Shown here piece after piece: positions 10,300 to 21,740 of a DNA stretch of 64,000 nucleotides; within the stretch, counting starts at the first letter, position 1, and each line of letters opens with the position of its first letter. The stretch spans positions 156,548,511-156,612,510 of the forward strand of contig OV884059.1 in the NCBI GenBank assembly GCA_930367215.1. Direction: 5' to 3'. A program made the position numbers and the translations under genes. The DNA comes from Pollenia angustigena (taxonomy: Eukaryota > Arthropoda > Insecta > Diptera > Polleniidae). Under the pieces are notes generated by a model. That model saw nothing but the letters and a program-made list of their open reading frames with translations, searched no databases and was not told the DNA's origin.

Positions 10300-11876
10300 A
10301 TAATTATTTAAAAACTATTATTATTTTTCCCCTAATTTTACCGGGTTTTAAAAGATTTCTAAGGTACAATTAAAGCTTAAGCACAACTGACCCAGGTGTG
10401 TTTAGAAAAATATTTTAAAAGCATGCCACCTTATGGTGTTATATTCTGTAGGGAAGGAAATCAGGTGCAGCCAATTAAAAAATTAGCATCAAGATCTTTG
10501 CTGACCGGTCTGACTATTGTTTGAGCATCCATCGAGGATGACCACGTGGTGTTTGCGATTTATACCTACAGTTTTAGGAAGGTAGCCCTTATCAGTTAGA
10601 ATAACCGGCTTATTTTCGAAAACTTTTTTACTTTACTACATATTTCGATTCGAAGGATCATAATTAAACAAGAGTTTTATTATTTCGTGAACAAATTATT
10701 TAAAGTGTAAACATTCATTTTTTTATTAAAAAAAAGGAAAAAAAAATATTTCCACGAATTTTTGTTTATGTTTTAATTTTTTAGCTCAATACGTATTTTA
10801 TGCTAATTTTCATTAAATAAAAAAAACCGCGCATTATTTTGTCTGTTAGTAAATATGTTTTTTATAATATAAAACAAAATTATCAACATGTCACGCGATT
10901 GCAGCATACACAGCATGTGGCAAAAGTAAATGAAGTACGGACGGTGTTTTTGTGTACTTCGTTGCTTCTGTCTATCAAACATTTATTTCACTTAAAAATT
11001 TCTGAAAACGTCATACACCACACATTAGGTGATTGAAAAAAGCGTAAGTTAAAAAGCAAAAACGGACATTTTCTTTCTCCAATTCATTTAAGTTACAGCT
11101 ACTGTATGCTTTTTTTCAATGCCTTTTGATGTAAAAACACCCCCGTAAATTTACGAAAAACTACGGCGTCATTAAGAGATTTGTAGATAAAAAATCTTAA
11201 TGGAGCAAATAAAACAGAACGACTATCTAAATCAGGGTGTGGTCTTTATCACACACACACACACACAGCAGCAGATAAACACACTTAAGAATCCTCTGAA
11301 TCGCAAAAACACAGAACAACATGGTGTAAATCACAAACAAAGAGTAAAAACTTTCAGGCATTGCGGGTGAACAAAAAATTAAGGAAACCAGGGGTTAAAT
11401 TTTCACCAGCCAACAAATCACAGTGTGGCTACAAAGAATAGAATAGCAAACGCATTTAGCAACTATTCGTATGCCACCATGTACTGCTTCCTGTCGAATT
11501 GTTTAGAATTGTAGATTGTTGGCGAATGAAATGAGTGTAATAAATTTTAGATGTGCTCGTACATCGCAAACGAACATTCATGAAAATTTTATTTCATTTC
11601 CCTTCTCTCCCTTGATGTTGTAGCTGCTCTTCTTCATGGCATCTAATAAAACAAAAAAAAAAAAAACAAAAAAAGTTTCGTTTTTTCTACAACCAAACGG
11701 AAAAATCTATTAAATCAACGTTGCTTAGGGCAACCAATTGAGGGTAAACTAAACTAGCAAAAATAAATAAAAGGAAAAAAGTTGTGTGTGTGTGTATACC
11801 ACATATTTATATCTCATGGATACATTGAAGCACATAGTGCTTAAATGTGGTTTAATGTGTGTTTAGTATATACGAG
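10300..11876. other. Low-copy AT-rich DNA; short (CA)n
   Basis: No gene was seen. A (CA)n tract lies at about 11250-11267 and poly-A at about 11650-11675. The 65-aa frame at 10839-11036 has no recognisable domain. The stretch lacks obvious transposon ends and may be unique intronic or intergenic DNA. Confidence 0.4.
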
Positions 11877-11878
11877 TA

Positions 11879-12761
11879 CAGTGCGCTCGCGGTAACGTGA
11901 ACTAATTAAAACCTAGGGAGTTCATGTTAGCGAAATTGTTCACGTTAGCGATTGTCGAATTTCATAAAAAAATGTCTGTTTTACACCCTTGAACGTGAAA
12001 TTTTTTCTGGTTATTTCCATTATTAAAATATAAATGTACATATTTATGTGTTTTATTATTATTTCCATTACTATAATAATATCTTATATATAAATACGGG
12101 AACAATTTTTTTGTGGTTGATTTCTAATATATTTTTTTTCTAAATTTTTTGAATAAAAGTGTTTGAAAAGCGTTTTAATTTATCTTACAGACATACGTAC
12201 AAAGTTGGGTCAATAGTCAATTTTAATCATTTTCTTAAAATGTGTACGTTTTTGTTGTATAACGCACAGGTATTCTCGAAAGTAAATGTCGAGTGGTCGA
12301 ATTTCGAACACCGGGCGATCCTAGTAAAAATAAAATTATACATTAGAATTCATTACAAACCAAAATGAGATCACGAGAATATATCTATTGAATTAAAATT
12401 ACATTGCAAATAAAATTACTCATAGCATTTAGGCATTAAAAAATCGTTTATCTTTTTCTGCTGATTTTTCTTTTCTAATAAGTAGTTGAAATACTGGCTT
12501 CTCCCTTAAGCGTCTAACTACACTCATGTCCCTTTGATCCACCATTGCATCTCCTGCCCATTGCAATGCATTGTTTAAAATTTCAATTCAATGAAAAAGT
12601 TATTAATACCCTTTTACCTTTGGTAAAAGGTAAAAAAAATTGTTCACGTTATAGAGCTTTTTGAGTTTGTTCACGTTACAGAGTAGTCAATGTAAAAAAA
12701 ATCTTGTTCAAGTTAGGCGGTGTTCACGTTAGACGGTGTTCAAGTTACCGCGAGTGCACTG
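11879..12761. mobile_element. 883-bp pogo-like element, GTTCACGTT family
   Basis: The ends CAGTGCGCTCGCGGTAACGT and (reverse complement) CAGTGCACTCGCGGTAACTT are flanked by TA (11877-11878, 12762-12763). The word GTTCACGTTAGCG or its complement AACGTGAAC recurs near both ends: left around 11897, 11927 and 11939; right around 12640, 12670, 12703, 12721 and 12738 with GTTCAAGTT variants. A relative with GTTGACGTT words lies at 50043-50847 and shares the inner word TAATTAAAACC. No transposase remains, and the frame at 12159-12368 is chance. Confidence 0.85.
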
Positions 12762-12775
12762 TATCTACATTTCCT

Positions 12776-12803
12776 ATGTGTGTGTGTGTGTGTGTGTGTG
12801 TGT
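12776..12803. repeat. (TG)n microsatellite
   Basis: About 14 TG units in a row, directly downstream of the pogo-like element. A shorter TG run lies at about 11785-11797. Confidence 0.9.
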
Positions 12804-14702
12804 ACATCCTGTATGTAAAAGTACACTTTTTGGTTTATTTGCTTTATTTTTTTGAACAGTTTTGTCCTTGTTTTTTTTTATAATAACAATTTTAGTTGAT
12901 ACATATGGCTTAAGTTTTTATTAACTGCATTTGTATCCACAAGATACACAATACCCTACAAAAGAATTTCGCATTACGTATGTATATGCTACAAGAACAG
13001 TCAGCAATACAAGTACAGCAAAAAAAAAAATAAAAAACGGAACAGAATTTGTGAAATCTACTTATAAAAACCTCCCCATCTGAAAAATTTGTTTAAACCA
13101 AAAAATTTCGTTAAGACGAGGAAAAGTGGAAGAAGAAGAAGAAAAAGAAGAAAAAAAAGAAAACTTTGTTTTTGTGTTTCGAAAATAACGGATATGCAAT
13201 ACCATTGTTGGTAACTTATTTTAAAACACTAAGCCCCTTCTTCCAATTTGGTGGAAGTTGTTGCAATGCAACTTGAAAACTTTAGATTTTTTTTCTTGTT
13301 TTAATAAAAGTTCTTTTTCTGCATTTGCTGCACTGCACCAAAAAATGCATTCCTTACACGCCATGATATTGTTTGTATCCTTTATTTCTTTCTTTCCCAT
13401 TTGTATTCGGTTTAATGTTGTTAGTAGATTTGCCGTGCAAATGGTAACTTTTTTTTCTTTGTTTTAAGAAGTTGTTGTTGGTATGTATGTTTTTTATTTT
13501 TGTTCTGGCTAAAAACATCACAATTTACAGCAGCAGTAAACAAAAAAAAAAAAAAAAAAAAGGGAATGAATAAAAGCAAAAAGTTTCTTTTCTTTTTATA
13601 GCAACCATGATTGTAAGGTACAGTGGTCATGATGGATAAATTTTGCATTATCATTTTGAAGTTTCTTAAGGCTGACTTACACCAATTAAAGATAATGCTT
13701 CTACCAAGCACCGCATGAGAGAAAAAGTCTAGCGGAGTATAAACTCCAGTGATCCGGATGACTTAAAGACTATTCAGAGATCGTCGGGGTGTAACTATTT
13801 AGTTTGAATATTAGACAATTCCATGTTAACTTAATATACATATTCAAGCTGATAAGATTACAGATTAAGGTCTGGAACAGAATAAAGTAGTTGGAGCTGA
13901 AGCTGAAGCTGGCGAATGCTCTGTAGCACAAAAAAAGTTCAAAATTTCGAATTTTGCGGTTTAACTTCAACTGCAACGACCACTACAACTACGTTTTCTG
14001 TTGACACTACTTTGAAATTGCCGTTTTTAACTGTTGACAGCAGCGCTGCTCGTAACGTTGTACTACAGCGACTATTCTGTTACCCCACTTAAGTTAATAC
14101 TTTGTACAATCTGTCATTTCGCAATATGTTAATGGATATCTTTTTGGGCCAAAATTACTGTTTCACCATAATTTTCCGAAGAACCTATGATCTACTGAAT
14201 TCCGTTATTCCAGACAGGGTTTTCTCTATTCAGACCTGGAAAGTCCTTACTTCCAGTTTGAAATGCAAATAATTTCCAGATACTGATAAAACCTTTATTC
14301 CGCCAAGCTTTTCTTAAGAAACCCACAGGAGTTTTTCATTCTCAGGTTTGAAAGATTAAGGACTTGGCATTTTTTTGCCTTAAAACAGGGAGAATTTAAT
14401 ACGACCTTGTGTATATAAGTAACATACAGGTGATCAGTGCAGTAAACGACTGTCTTTTTAAAAACTTATTTGGCCGATGACCCTTTCTGAGATTAATGGT
14501 GTTTTATTTTCTACAAAAAATGTCACATTTTGTTTTAAAAAATGCAATTCGGTGTTCGTTTCTTAAAAATGCTTTGCTCTCTAAAAGGGCAGCGTGTTTT
14601 ATTCTAAACAAATTCACCCTTAAATGCCATAAGGCACTTTACGCCCCGTATAAATCGAGAGTGTAAATAATGACCTGTAAAAAGATGGCTTCTGTTTATG
14701 TA
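12804..14702. other. Low-copy AT-rich DNA with purine and poly-A tracts
   Basis: No gene was seen. A GAA-rich purine tract lies at about 13120-13165 and a poly-A run at 13541-13561. GCTGAAGCTGAAGCTGG at about 13896 and CAGCAGCGCTGCTCG near 14039 are small local repeats or palindromes. Frames at 13258-13467 and 13421-13711 are low-complexity F/K-rich and judged chance. Confidence 0.4.
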
Positions 14703-14770
14703 TAGGGTTACCAGACGAAGTTGGGGAAAAATCGCCTCTAATCAGGACAGTAAAAATTTCAGGTTTTATT
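14703..14770 (+). mobile_element. Possible hAT left end (relic)
   Basis: TAGGGTTACCAGACGAAGTT resembles the TAGGGT(A/T)GCCAGA termini of the elements at 44905 and 58524. No matching right end or 8-bp duplication was found, so this is at most an isolated terminal fragment. Confidence 0.3.
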
Positions 14771-14940
14771 AGTTATTTTTTCAATTATTTTATAGTAAAA
14801 ACAAAAGAAAGCATTACATTGTTAATGGTAGGTTGTCAGTGATATAAAATTAAAATGGATTTGGTGTTATAAAATTGTTTTTGAAAAAAAAGTCAAATCA
14901 AGAAATCGTAAAAACTTAGTGCTAATAAATCAGCAATCTG

Positions 14941-15196
14941 TGGTGCGATTCACTAACTTATATATCTTTGTATGTATGTAAGCTATTTTAAACATAAAAA
15001 ACATTTTATCGATAAAATAAACACAAACTAAATTATTGTCGCTAAGATAACGACAAAAAAATTGCTTAAAATAACAGCTGACTTTAAACGACAGCTAATA
15101 TCGTTAAAAATTTTACAGAATAGCATATTCGATAAATTTTCGTTATACTTATTTTAACGATTCGATTATCGTTATAAAAGTTAGTGAATCGCACTA
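14941..15196. mobile_element. 256-bp MITE, TGGTGCGATTCAC family
   Basis: The ends TGGTGCGATTCACTAACTTA and (reverse complement) TAGTGCGATTCACTAACTTT match over about 19 bp. CTG lies outside both ends (14938-14940, 15197-15199), suggesting a 3-bp duplication. The interior repeats ATCGATAAAA / CGATAAAT / TCGTTAAAA / ATCGTTATA words and has no coding potential. Confidence 0.7.
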
Positions 15197-15325
15197 CTGG
15201 CAAAGGTATTTTCTTATTTACATATTTTATGAAAAACAAACTAAAGAAATTGGAATTTCGTCATTCATTTTTTTCTTTTATTTATTTATTTTATATCAAT
15301 CAATAAACAAGTTTGGGTTTATGTA

Positions 15326-16230
15326 TCGGGTGATTTTTAAGCTATTATATTTTTTTGGCAACAATGGTTTAAACAGCTGACGCACGTTCCGTGTTTTGTT
15401 TCACTGTCAAACACCTTCAGTTTGGTCTATAATTTAACCATGAATCGTCTTAAAAACGAACAACGCTTGCAAATTATTGAATTTTATTATCAAGATGCGT
15501 GCTCTGTTAAGAAAGTTCATCGCGCGCTTCTTCCATGTTATGCTCAGTTTAATGGACCCACTGAAGCCCACGTTAATAAGCAGAATTGTCGATTTTGTAG
15601 TGAAGATCAGCAAGAAGCATTGCAAGAGCTACCAAGGCATCCAGAAAAAGTCACAGTTTGATGCGGTTTATGGGTTGGTGGCATCATTGGACCGTACTTC
15701 TTCAAAGATGATGCGAATCGTAACGTAACTGTGAATGGTGAGCGCTACGGTGAGATGATATCCAACTTTTTTTTTGCCCAAAATGCAAGAGCTTGACTTG
15801 CATGACATGTGGTTTCAACAAGACGGTGCCACATGCCACACAGCACGCTTAACAATGGACTTATTGAGAAGCGAGTTCGGTGAACATTTTATTTCACGTT
15901 CGGGACCGGTCAATTGGCAGCCTATATCGTTCGATTTAACGCCTTTAGACTATTTTTTATGGGGCTATGTTAAAGCTCATGTCTTTACACACATGCCCGC
16001 TTCAATTGACGCATTGAAATACAACATTGAAGCATTTATTCATGAGATACCGGCCGAAATGTTGGAGTATGCCAAAATTGGACTAAGCGGATGGACCATT
16101 TGAGGCGCAGTCACGGGCAACATTTGCATGAAATCATCTTCAAACATTAAATTATATGGACCGTAGTATCGATTCAAATAAAGATTTCATGCATTTTTCT
16201 GAATTTTATGAAACACTTTTTGATTTATGC
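15326..16230 (+). mobile_element. Mariner-like element, 3' truncated
   Basis: TCGGGTGATTTTTAAGCTATTA follows a TA at 15324-15325 and matches the 5' terminus I know for insect elements of this transposase type. Downstream of the transposase the 3' UTR words GACCGTAGTATCGATTC and AATAAAGATTTCATGCATTT are kept, but the closing inverted repeat (..AAAAATCACCCGA) is missing, so the 3' end is lost near 16.23 kb. Confidence 0.65.
15440..16150 (+). pseudogene. Mariner-like transposase pseudogene (internal deletion, frameshifts)
   Basis: The start is ATG at 15440 (MNRLKNEQRLQIIEFYYQDA), the usual start of this family; the upstream in-frame ATG at 15422 is not needed. The frame passes through FNGPTEA and jumps directly, in frame, to HVNKQNCRFCSEDQQEALQE. 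About 110 family residues, including the first catalytic Asp, are therefore deleted. A stop or frameshift follows at ~15660; WCGLWVGGIIGPYFFKDDAN then reads in another frame. From 15774 the catalytic core continues (MWFQQDGATCHTARL, then FDLTPLDYFLWGYVK). The spacing is 36 residues to the FDL Asp or 41 to the LDY Asp, the latter matching the DD41D label used for rosa-like elements. A last frameshift near 16070 moves the tail (HLRRSHGQHLHEIIF) out of frame. Family length is normally about 340-350 aa. Non-functional. Confidence 0.88.
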
Positions 16231-17420
16231 ACATACTAATTTTTTTATATATTGAAGAACAAACTTTTTGTCAGCGGTTAAAAACAGGGCGATCCAATTT
16301 TGTGTTTTGTTCTCGTCAAAAAAAAAATTGCAGTATTACATGTTCGGCAAGACATTTTATACATGCACCTTTTAAAACGTGGTATTTTTGTAGAAAAGAA
16401 AACACCATAAGGTAAACCATAAACACCGCCAGATATCTTCACCAATAATTGGATTAAAGTCATAAGTTGTCTTCGTCGAATATTAAAAATTTTCAGGCCA
16501 AACTCCATTACAAACAAAAGTTTATGGGCCGAGTAAGGACAAACGCCAGCTTAGTCTGAAATCAGATATCGGAAATGGTGGTTGAAAAGCCGACGTCACT
16601 AGAAACGCAATATAATGGAATACCTACAACAGCCACAGGAAAAGGTTTGCCGAGTCACACTTTTCAGCAAAAGTCAAGGAAGGTGACTTCTCAAGATACA
16701 AATACGTAGTTTGCGGAATATTCCTTCAGCGTTCTACCCAGTCTTATCATTTCTGATCTGCCAAGAGCTTCACTTATGTTTTGTTTGGATTATTAACAAA
16801 ACAACCCTACACAATTTTTTCCCATGAAGGTTTGATCGATGTTAAAGTCTAATCTCGAGGTCAACATAATTTTCTTTTATACTTTGTTAAGGCTTGAACT
16901 CATCGTTCTTAAATGTATGAACATATTTTTGACTTAAAAAGTTTTCGTTTAAGTTGTAAGTAATTCTTAACTTTAAAAAAAATACAGTCCTTCGAACCCC
17001 AAGATAGAAACTCATAGAAAATAAATATTAGCAATGCAGCTAATGAAGCAGAGGGAACAGGAAAATTTAACACAAATGGTAAAATTAATTTAAAAAAACC
17101 GTGAAATTGCGAAGACGTGCAATACCAGGACTTTGAAAAAAGAGAAGAAAATCTTAAATACAAAAGGGGCGAAATAACACACAAGGAAAATAAAGTCACC
17201 AAAAATATAGTGAATGAAAAAATCGTCAAGAAAAAAAGAAAACTATTGGTAAAGTTTCTCAGGAGAAATCTAACACGATAAATACGGTGCTCAAAAAAAG
17301 TGTGGAACTTTATACAAAACATTAAAAACCAATTACCGAGTATGTCACTGCAATAAAAATATCAGCCTATACCTAAGTAAACCAATTGTTATTATTATTA
17401 TTATATAAAAGTAGCAGTAA
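16231..17420. other. AT-rich DNA, no gene
   Basis: Near 16384-16411 the word TTTTTGTAGAAAAGAAAACACCAT matches one arm of the hairpin at 43711-43824; a similar arm lies at about 14500-14550. The 137-aa minus frame at 16909-17322 is F/L/S-rich with no domain and is judged chance. A (TTA)n tract lies near 17388-17405. Confidence 0.4.
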
Positions 17421-17570
17421 ACCTCGGTAGGCTAGCTGGTAGTGAGATGTCTATCAGCGCCGGGGTTGCGGGTTTGATTTTCGCCAGAGACTCTGGTTTC
17501 TTTCCGGCAGACAAGCGTAGAGCTTCGCGGAATTAGCTTAGGGAATTATATACATATATATAAAAAAATG
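17421..17570 (+). mobile_element. tRNA-derived SINE, copy 1
   Basis: CCTCGGTAGGCTAGCTGGTA contains an A-box-like GGCTAGCTGGTAG, and GGGTTTGATTTTCGCC is a mutated B-box (consensus GGTTCGATTCC). The body continues with the family sequence GAGACTCTGGTTTCTTTCC, GACAAGCGTAGAGCTTCGCG and GATTAGCTTAGGGAATTA. Three other copies lie at 19023, 28508 and 49920. The split pol III promoter and shared 3' body mark a tRNA-derived SINE. Duplications are not clear. Confidence 0.8.
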
Positions 17571-17596
17571 ATCCGTCCTACCAAGGTCCGGCTACA

Positions 17597-18842
17597 CGCA
17601 GAGAAAAAATATGGTTGGGCATGGTTACGGCAATAACACTATGTTTAATGTAAAAATATATTGTTGTCGTACACAAATAATGGTTATTTTTATTTAATAT
17701 CAACAATAATATAGTTACTGTAAACATATCAATGTTTATCGCAATTATAAATTTGAGTATTGTTGACTGAACAACTTAATTATGATAACTTTCTAAACAT
17801 ATTATATTTCTCACAACCACATCATGATATTTAATAGCCATAACACGATAACTTTCTTTACATTTATCATATTATGTTAAAGATACAATCAAACTATTTT
17901 TACTCTAATCATATTATGTTAGCGCCATTTGTAAAATAATTTTGAAGAAGTTGTGTCGTTTTTTTTTATTTGTGAGCGGTTAAACAATTAAAAGATAAAA
18001 TTCCATCAAAAAAATTAGTTTAAAGAAATTAAAAAATTAAAACATTAGCGGAGTTCATTCAAGTATTAGTGATGTAATAGTGCAAATGCAAAATATCATA
18101 GTTTTTTTTGTAAAATCCAACAACAAAACACACAGAGATTTCGTTATATTTTATAAAAATGCTACGATATTTCTGTGGTTTTCATGGGCAACCGCGTATG
18201 TCTTAAAACAAATTGTTCAGGAAAATCCATTCTAGATCAAACTATGGGCTAGGTATTGCACATTTTAAACTTTGTCGTTACGTTAAAAAATCGGAATTGA
18301 TCCATCTTTTTTCAAAAAAATGTAAAGAGCATTCAAAATTAGGCAATATGTCATCAACATCTTAAAATCGAAAAAATGGACACACGCGGTTGCCCATGAA
18401 AACTACGGATTTTTCATTTGCTCTTTTGCAAGCCTTATATTGAACTCCGTTATTTGATTAACATTAAGAAAAATTGTAAAAAGCCACAAAATAAAAAATC
18501 GATTCAAAAATATTTTAATTTATTTTGTATTTTTATGACAGCTATGAAAGGTGCTGTATCATAATATGATTGCTTCTAAATTTATTATGATTAACATGAT
18601 GATAATATGATTACTTCTTAGGTATTATGATTAACATGACAATAATTTGATTACTTCTTAACTTAGTATGATTAACAGAATAATAATATGATTAAGGGAA
18701 AATATTATGATGTAATAGTACGAATATATTTAGTCATAATATGATTCAAAAATAATCTTAATATGGTGACTACAATCATAATTCTTATCATAATATGTTG
18801 CTCTTAGAATATGTTTACCACAACCATGTTTTTTCTTTGCGA
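17597..18842. mobile_element. Element with CGCAGAGAAAAAA ends and AATCATATTATG arrays
   Basis: The left end CGCAGAGAAAAAATATGGTT pairs with the reverse complement of the right end, CGCAAAGAAAAAACATGGTT. Between them TCATATTATGTT / AATATGATTA / ATTATGATTAACAT words are repeated more than a dozen times, concentrated at about 17800-17920 and 18550-18800. The middle (about 18125-18430) holds a separate inverted pair. No open frame is left. The duplication is unclear; only CG flanks both ends. Confidence 0.6.
18172..18412. repeat. Inner inverted repeat (GGTTTTCATGGGCAACCGCG)
   Basis: GTGGTTTTCATGGGCAACCG(CGT) at about 18175-18199 is answered by (AC)ACGCGGTTGCCCATGAAAAC near 18383-18405. The pair encloses ~185 bp without coding potential. 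It is probably a small MITE inserted in the surrounding AATCATATTATG element; the GC-rich arm stands out from its AT-rich host. Confidence 0.55.
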
Positions 18843-19022
18843 GTATGGAAGAAAAAGACCCAGCGATCACCAAGCTAAGAAATCGTAAGTTACCGGGAAG
18901 CGATAAAATTTCGAATGAGAAATATTCCAACTATTCTTAAATATTTACGCTATGCGTTCAATTCGCCAACAATGGAAAAAATGTAGCACCAAACCGATTT
19001 TCAAAGAAGGACACAAGAAATA
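18843..19022 (+). pseudogene. Non-LTR reverse transcriptase scrap
   Basis: The frame reads MEEKDPAITKLRNRKLPGSD, then KISNE, matching the first reverse-transcriptase block of LINE elements ('ai.klkn.KaPG.Dgi.nE'). Frameshifted pieces follow (KNVAPNRFSKKDTRN resembles '..kP.iFKKGdr.n'). A SINE begins right after at 19023. Too short and broken to place in a clade. Confidence 0.6.
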
Positions 19023-19165
19023 ACCTCAGGCTAGCTAGTAGTGAGCTAGTCTATCAACCCCGGGGTTGCGGGTTCGTTTCCCGCCAGAGACTATGGTTTC
19101 TTTCCTGCAGACAAGCGTCAAGCTTCGCGGGGATTAGCATATTGTACTTAAAAAAAAAAAAAAAG
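19023..19165 (+). mobile_element. tRNA-derived SINE, copy 2
   Basis: It has the A-box-like GGCTAGCTAGTAG, then CGGGGTTGCGGGTTCGTTTCCC with one change from a perfect B-box. The family body follows (GAGACTATGGTTTCTTTCCT, GACAAGCGTCAAGCTTCGCG, GGGGATTAGCATATTG) and ends in an A15-type tail at about 19150-19164. It lies immediately next to the LINE scrap, probably inserted in it. Confidence 0.82.
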
Positions 19166-21740
19166 TATATCACTCCTAGAATATATTGCAAATCTATTTA
19201 CCTTAACATTAGCTGATATGATTGCCAATAACGGAATGTCGGAAGATCAAAACGGTGCTTTGTCGATTTATGAAAAGCTTTTAATAGGGTTAAACTACAC
19301 GATCTCATTATGCTCCTGAAACAGAGAAGTATCCCTAACAACATGTTAGCGGTTATTAAAAACCTTAATAGGCAAAGACATCTCTATCGGCTTGAAAAGG
19401 CAGCAGAATCTCTCAATATTTCAAGGGAAAAACCCAAATCCCTAGTTATATCGAAGTAACCAAGAAAATGTATGTTAGCAGTCAACAACAAACCGATTAA
19501 GTAAGTCTTGGCTTTCTTATAACTGTTAGCCGAGATCTCCAAAAAGAATCGAAAAATAGGCTAACAAAGCGGCTATATTATGATACCTAAGAAATGAAAA
19601 CAAATACATGACCGCGGATAGCAAGATGATGGCGTATAGAACATGCATTTGGACATCACAGTAAGACAGCAAGCCTCTACAATATCAGGATACACAAGGT
19701 TCGACCGAAAATCTAATGAAGAAGTTAGACAAGATTGTAACATAGATGACGTCACCAAGATGATCAGAGGAAGAAGATTAGAGGTGTTAGCAAAATTTGT
19801 CCAAAGAAGCTATTTGATCAATCTTTTGAAATAATTTTTTTTTGTTTTTTTTAAAAATCGGAAGACATCGATTTAAAAATTGGGTCACTTGACATGAAAT
19901 CCCCCATATGTATCATATATTTATTACCCAACGGCAACTAGAATGGGTAAAGAGGCCTTATATAAGACCTTATTTAGCAGACACCGCATTCATACTTGTT
20001 TTTTTTTTACACAGGTTGTCATTGGAAGCAAGCCCTTCCACACTCCCTTTAATAACAACTTCGATCCCTTCCCAAAGAAGGGAGTAAGGAAGGTCACTAG
20101 AAATAAAACTTTAATAAAAATGAACAACTTCGTTTCATTCTTCTTAAGAAGGGAGTAGCGAATGTGTACTAAATATTTTGGAAGGTCTTTCAAAAAGAAA
20201 TGTATACCGTCTATAAGGCATACTTTAGAAGGCAGGATATCATAGGAAGCGAATCTTATAGAAAGGAGTATAGAGGCCTTAAAAAGGCCTGTCACTTGCG
20301 GTCCTTTCAATATTTACCGCTGGGTATTATTATAAAATGTCTATATTATGAACAGGATGCAATTCTAAATAATGAAAAATAAAAAATACTACTCAATGCC
20401 CACTGTCATTACAAAAACATATAACAAACGATAAAGAATTGGCATTATAAAATTTAAAACTTTGAAGATACACATACTTTTGAGAATTTATTGCTGCTGC
20501 AATTTTCATTTGAAAAAGTGAAGAAAAAAAAGGAAAACACCATCAATTCACAAACACATCAACACACACACAAACAAAGACACACTCTCTAACACATTTA
20601 CAACACGGATTGTTGCAATGCATTTCATTTTATTTTATTGCATACATACTTTTTCAACTTTTCAACAAATGAAAGAACAGAAAAAAACAATTACTAAAGA
20701 AGACGACGATGGAGAAGGAGCAGCAGCAAAAGAAACAAACTTTGCTTGAGGAAAGAAAGAAGAAACAGTCAGCCAAGAAATTGTCGCAGAAAATGTAAAT
20801 TTATTGCTACAGTTGACATTTTCTTATTTCTATTGCAAAAATTTCTTTAGTTTGAAGTTGAGTTTTTCAAATTTGAATCCTTGCAGATAAAGCGGTTCCG
20901 TTTTATCGTTGAATTTTTGCCAAATCCTTGAAGTTTTATTTTCAACATACAATTCTTGTTTGTAGTTGTGTTGTTGTTTTTGTCTTTTACGAAAACATTT
21001 CGCAAATGTTTCTTCTGGTTCTCATTTTTTGATTTGTTTACGGATTTTTTATGCAAATATCAGTCAGTTAAAAAAAACAACACGTTTGTACGTATTTGTA
21101 TTTAAGAATTGTTTTAAATGTCTGACATTAGATGTTGCAGTTGCTTGGAAGTGTATGAGTGAGTGTGAAAGGAAGAATACAAAAAAATGATTTGAAATCA
21201 ATATTTGTAGCTGCAATAAACCATAAACAAAAGGATTTACACGTTCATAAATACATGTCTTTTTTTTAGCCTGATGGTTTTTTTGTTTATTTTTTGGGCT
21301 CAAACATTTTTGGCATATTGCAGTCTGAAATGGCTGTAATTTAAAATGTTTGGAACTCGTGCGTTTAAATTTAGATGTTAATTGTATGCAGGTGACATTT
21401 TAAAATTTGAATAAACAATTTTGGCCGTAAAAGAGCCTCGATCTTATTCACAAGCAATTTATTTTTATATATTGAAAAAGGGAAATTATTAAAGTTGGAA
21501 TACGATAATTTTAAGTTGCTAAAAGTGGTACACTGCAGCGAATATGTAGAGATTTTTATCGCTACCGAATTTCAATAAAACCGATTTTGGAAAAGGGTTT
21601 TATCATGAAGCCTTGATTCATTGCCATATTTATTGTCACTCAAAAAAATTTATTAGTCCGAATACAAGCAAAGTTTTTTTTATGGGGCAATGCATTTTTG
21701 ATTCAAAGAAAATAGTGTTTTAAAATCGAACCGATAATGT
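19166..21740. other. AT-rich, mostly low-copy DNA; no gene
   Basis: 19200-19500 may include further decayed LINE or transposon coding (a frame reading NRQRHLYRLEKAAESLNISR occurs), but I cannot assign it. 19940-20310 contains local palindromes (CCCTTCCCAAAGAAGGGAG; GAGGCCTTAAAAAGGCCT). 20500-21300 looks unique, with AAC/CA-rich tracts. Frames in both strands here are chance. Confidence 0.35.

Noticed and set aside
16909..17322. 137-aa minus-strand frame resembling a membrane protein
   Set aside because: F/L/S composition from AAG/GAA-rich DNA; no domain, no supporting context.
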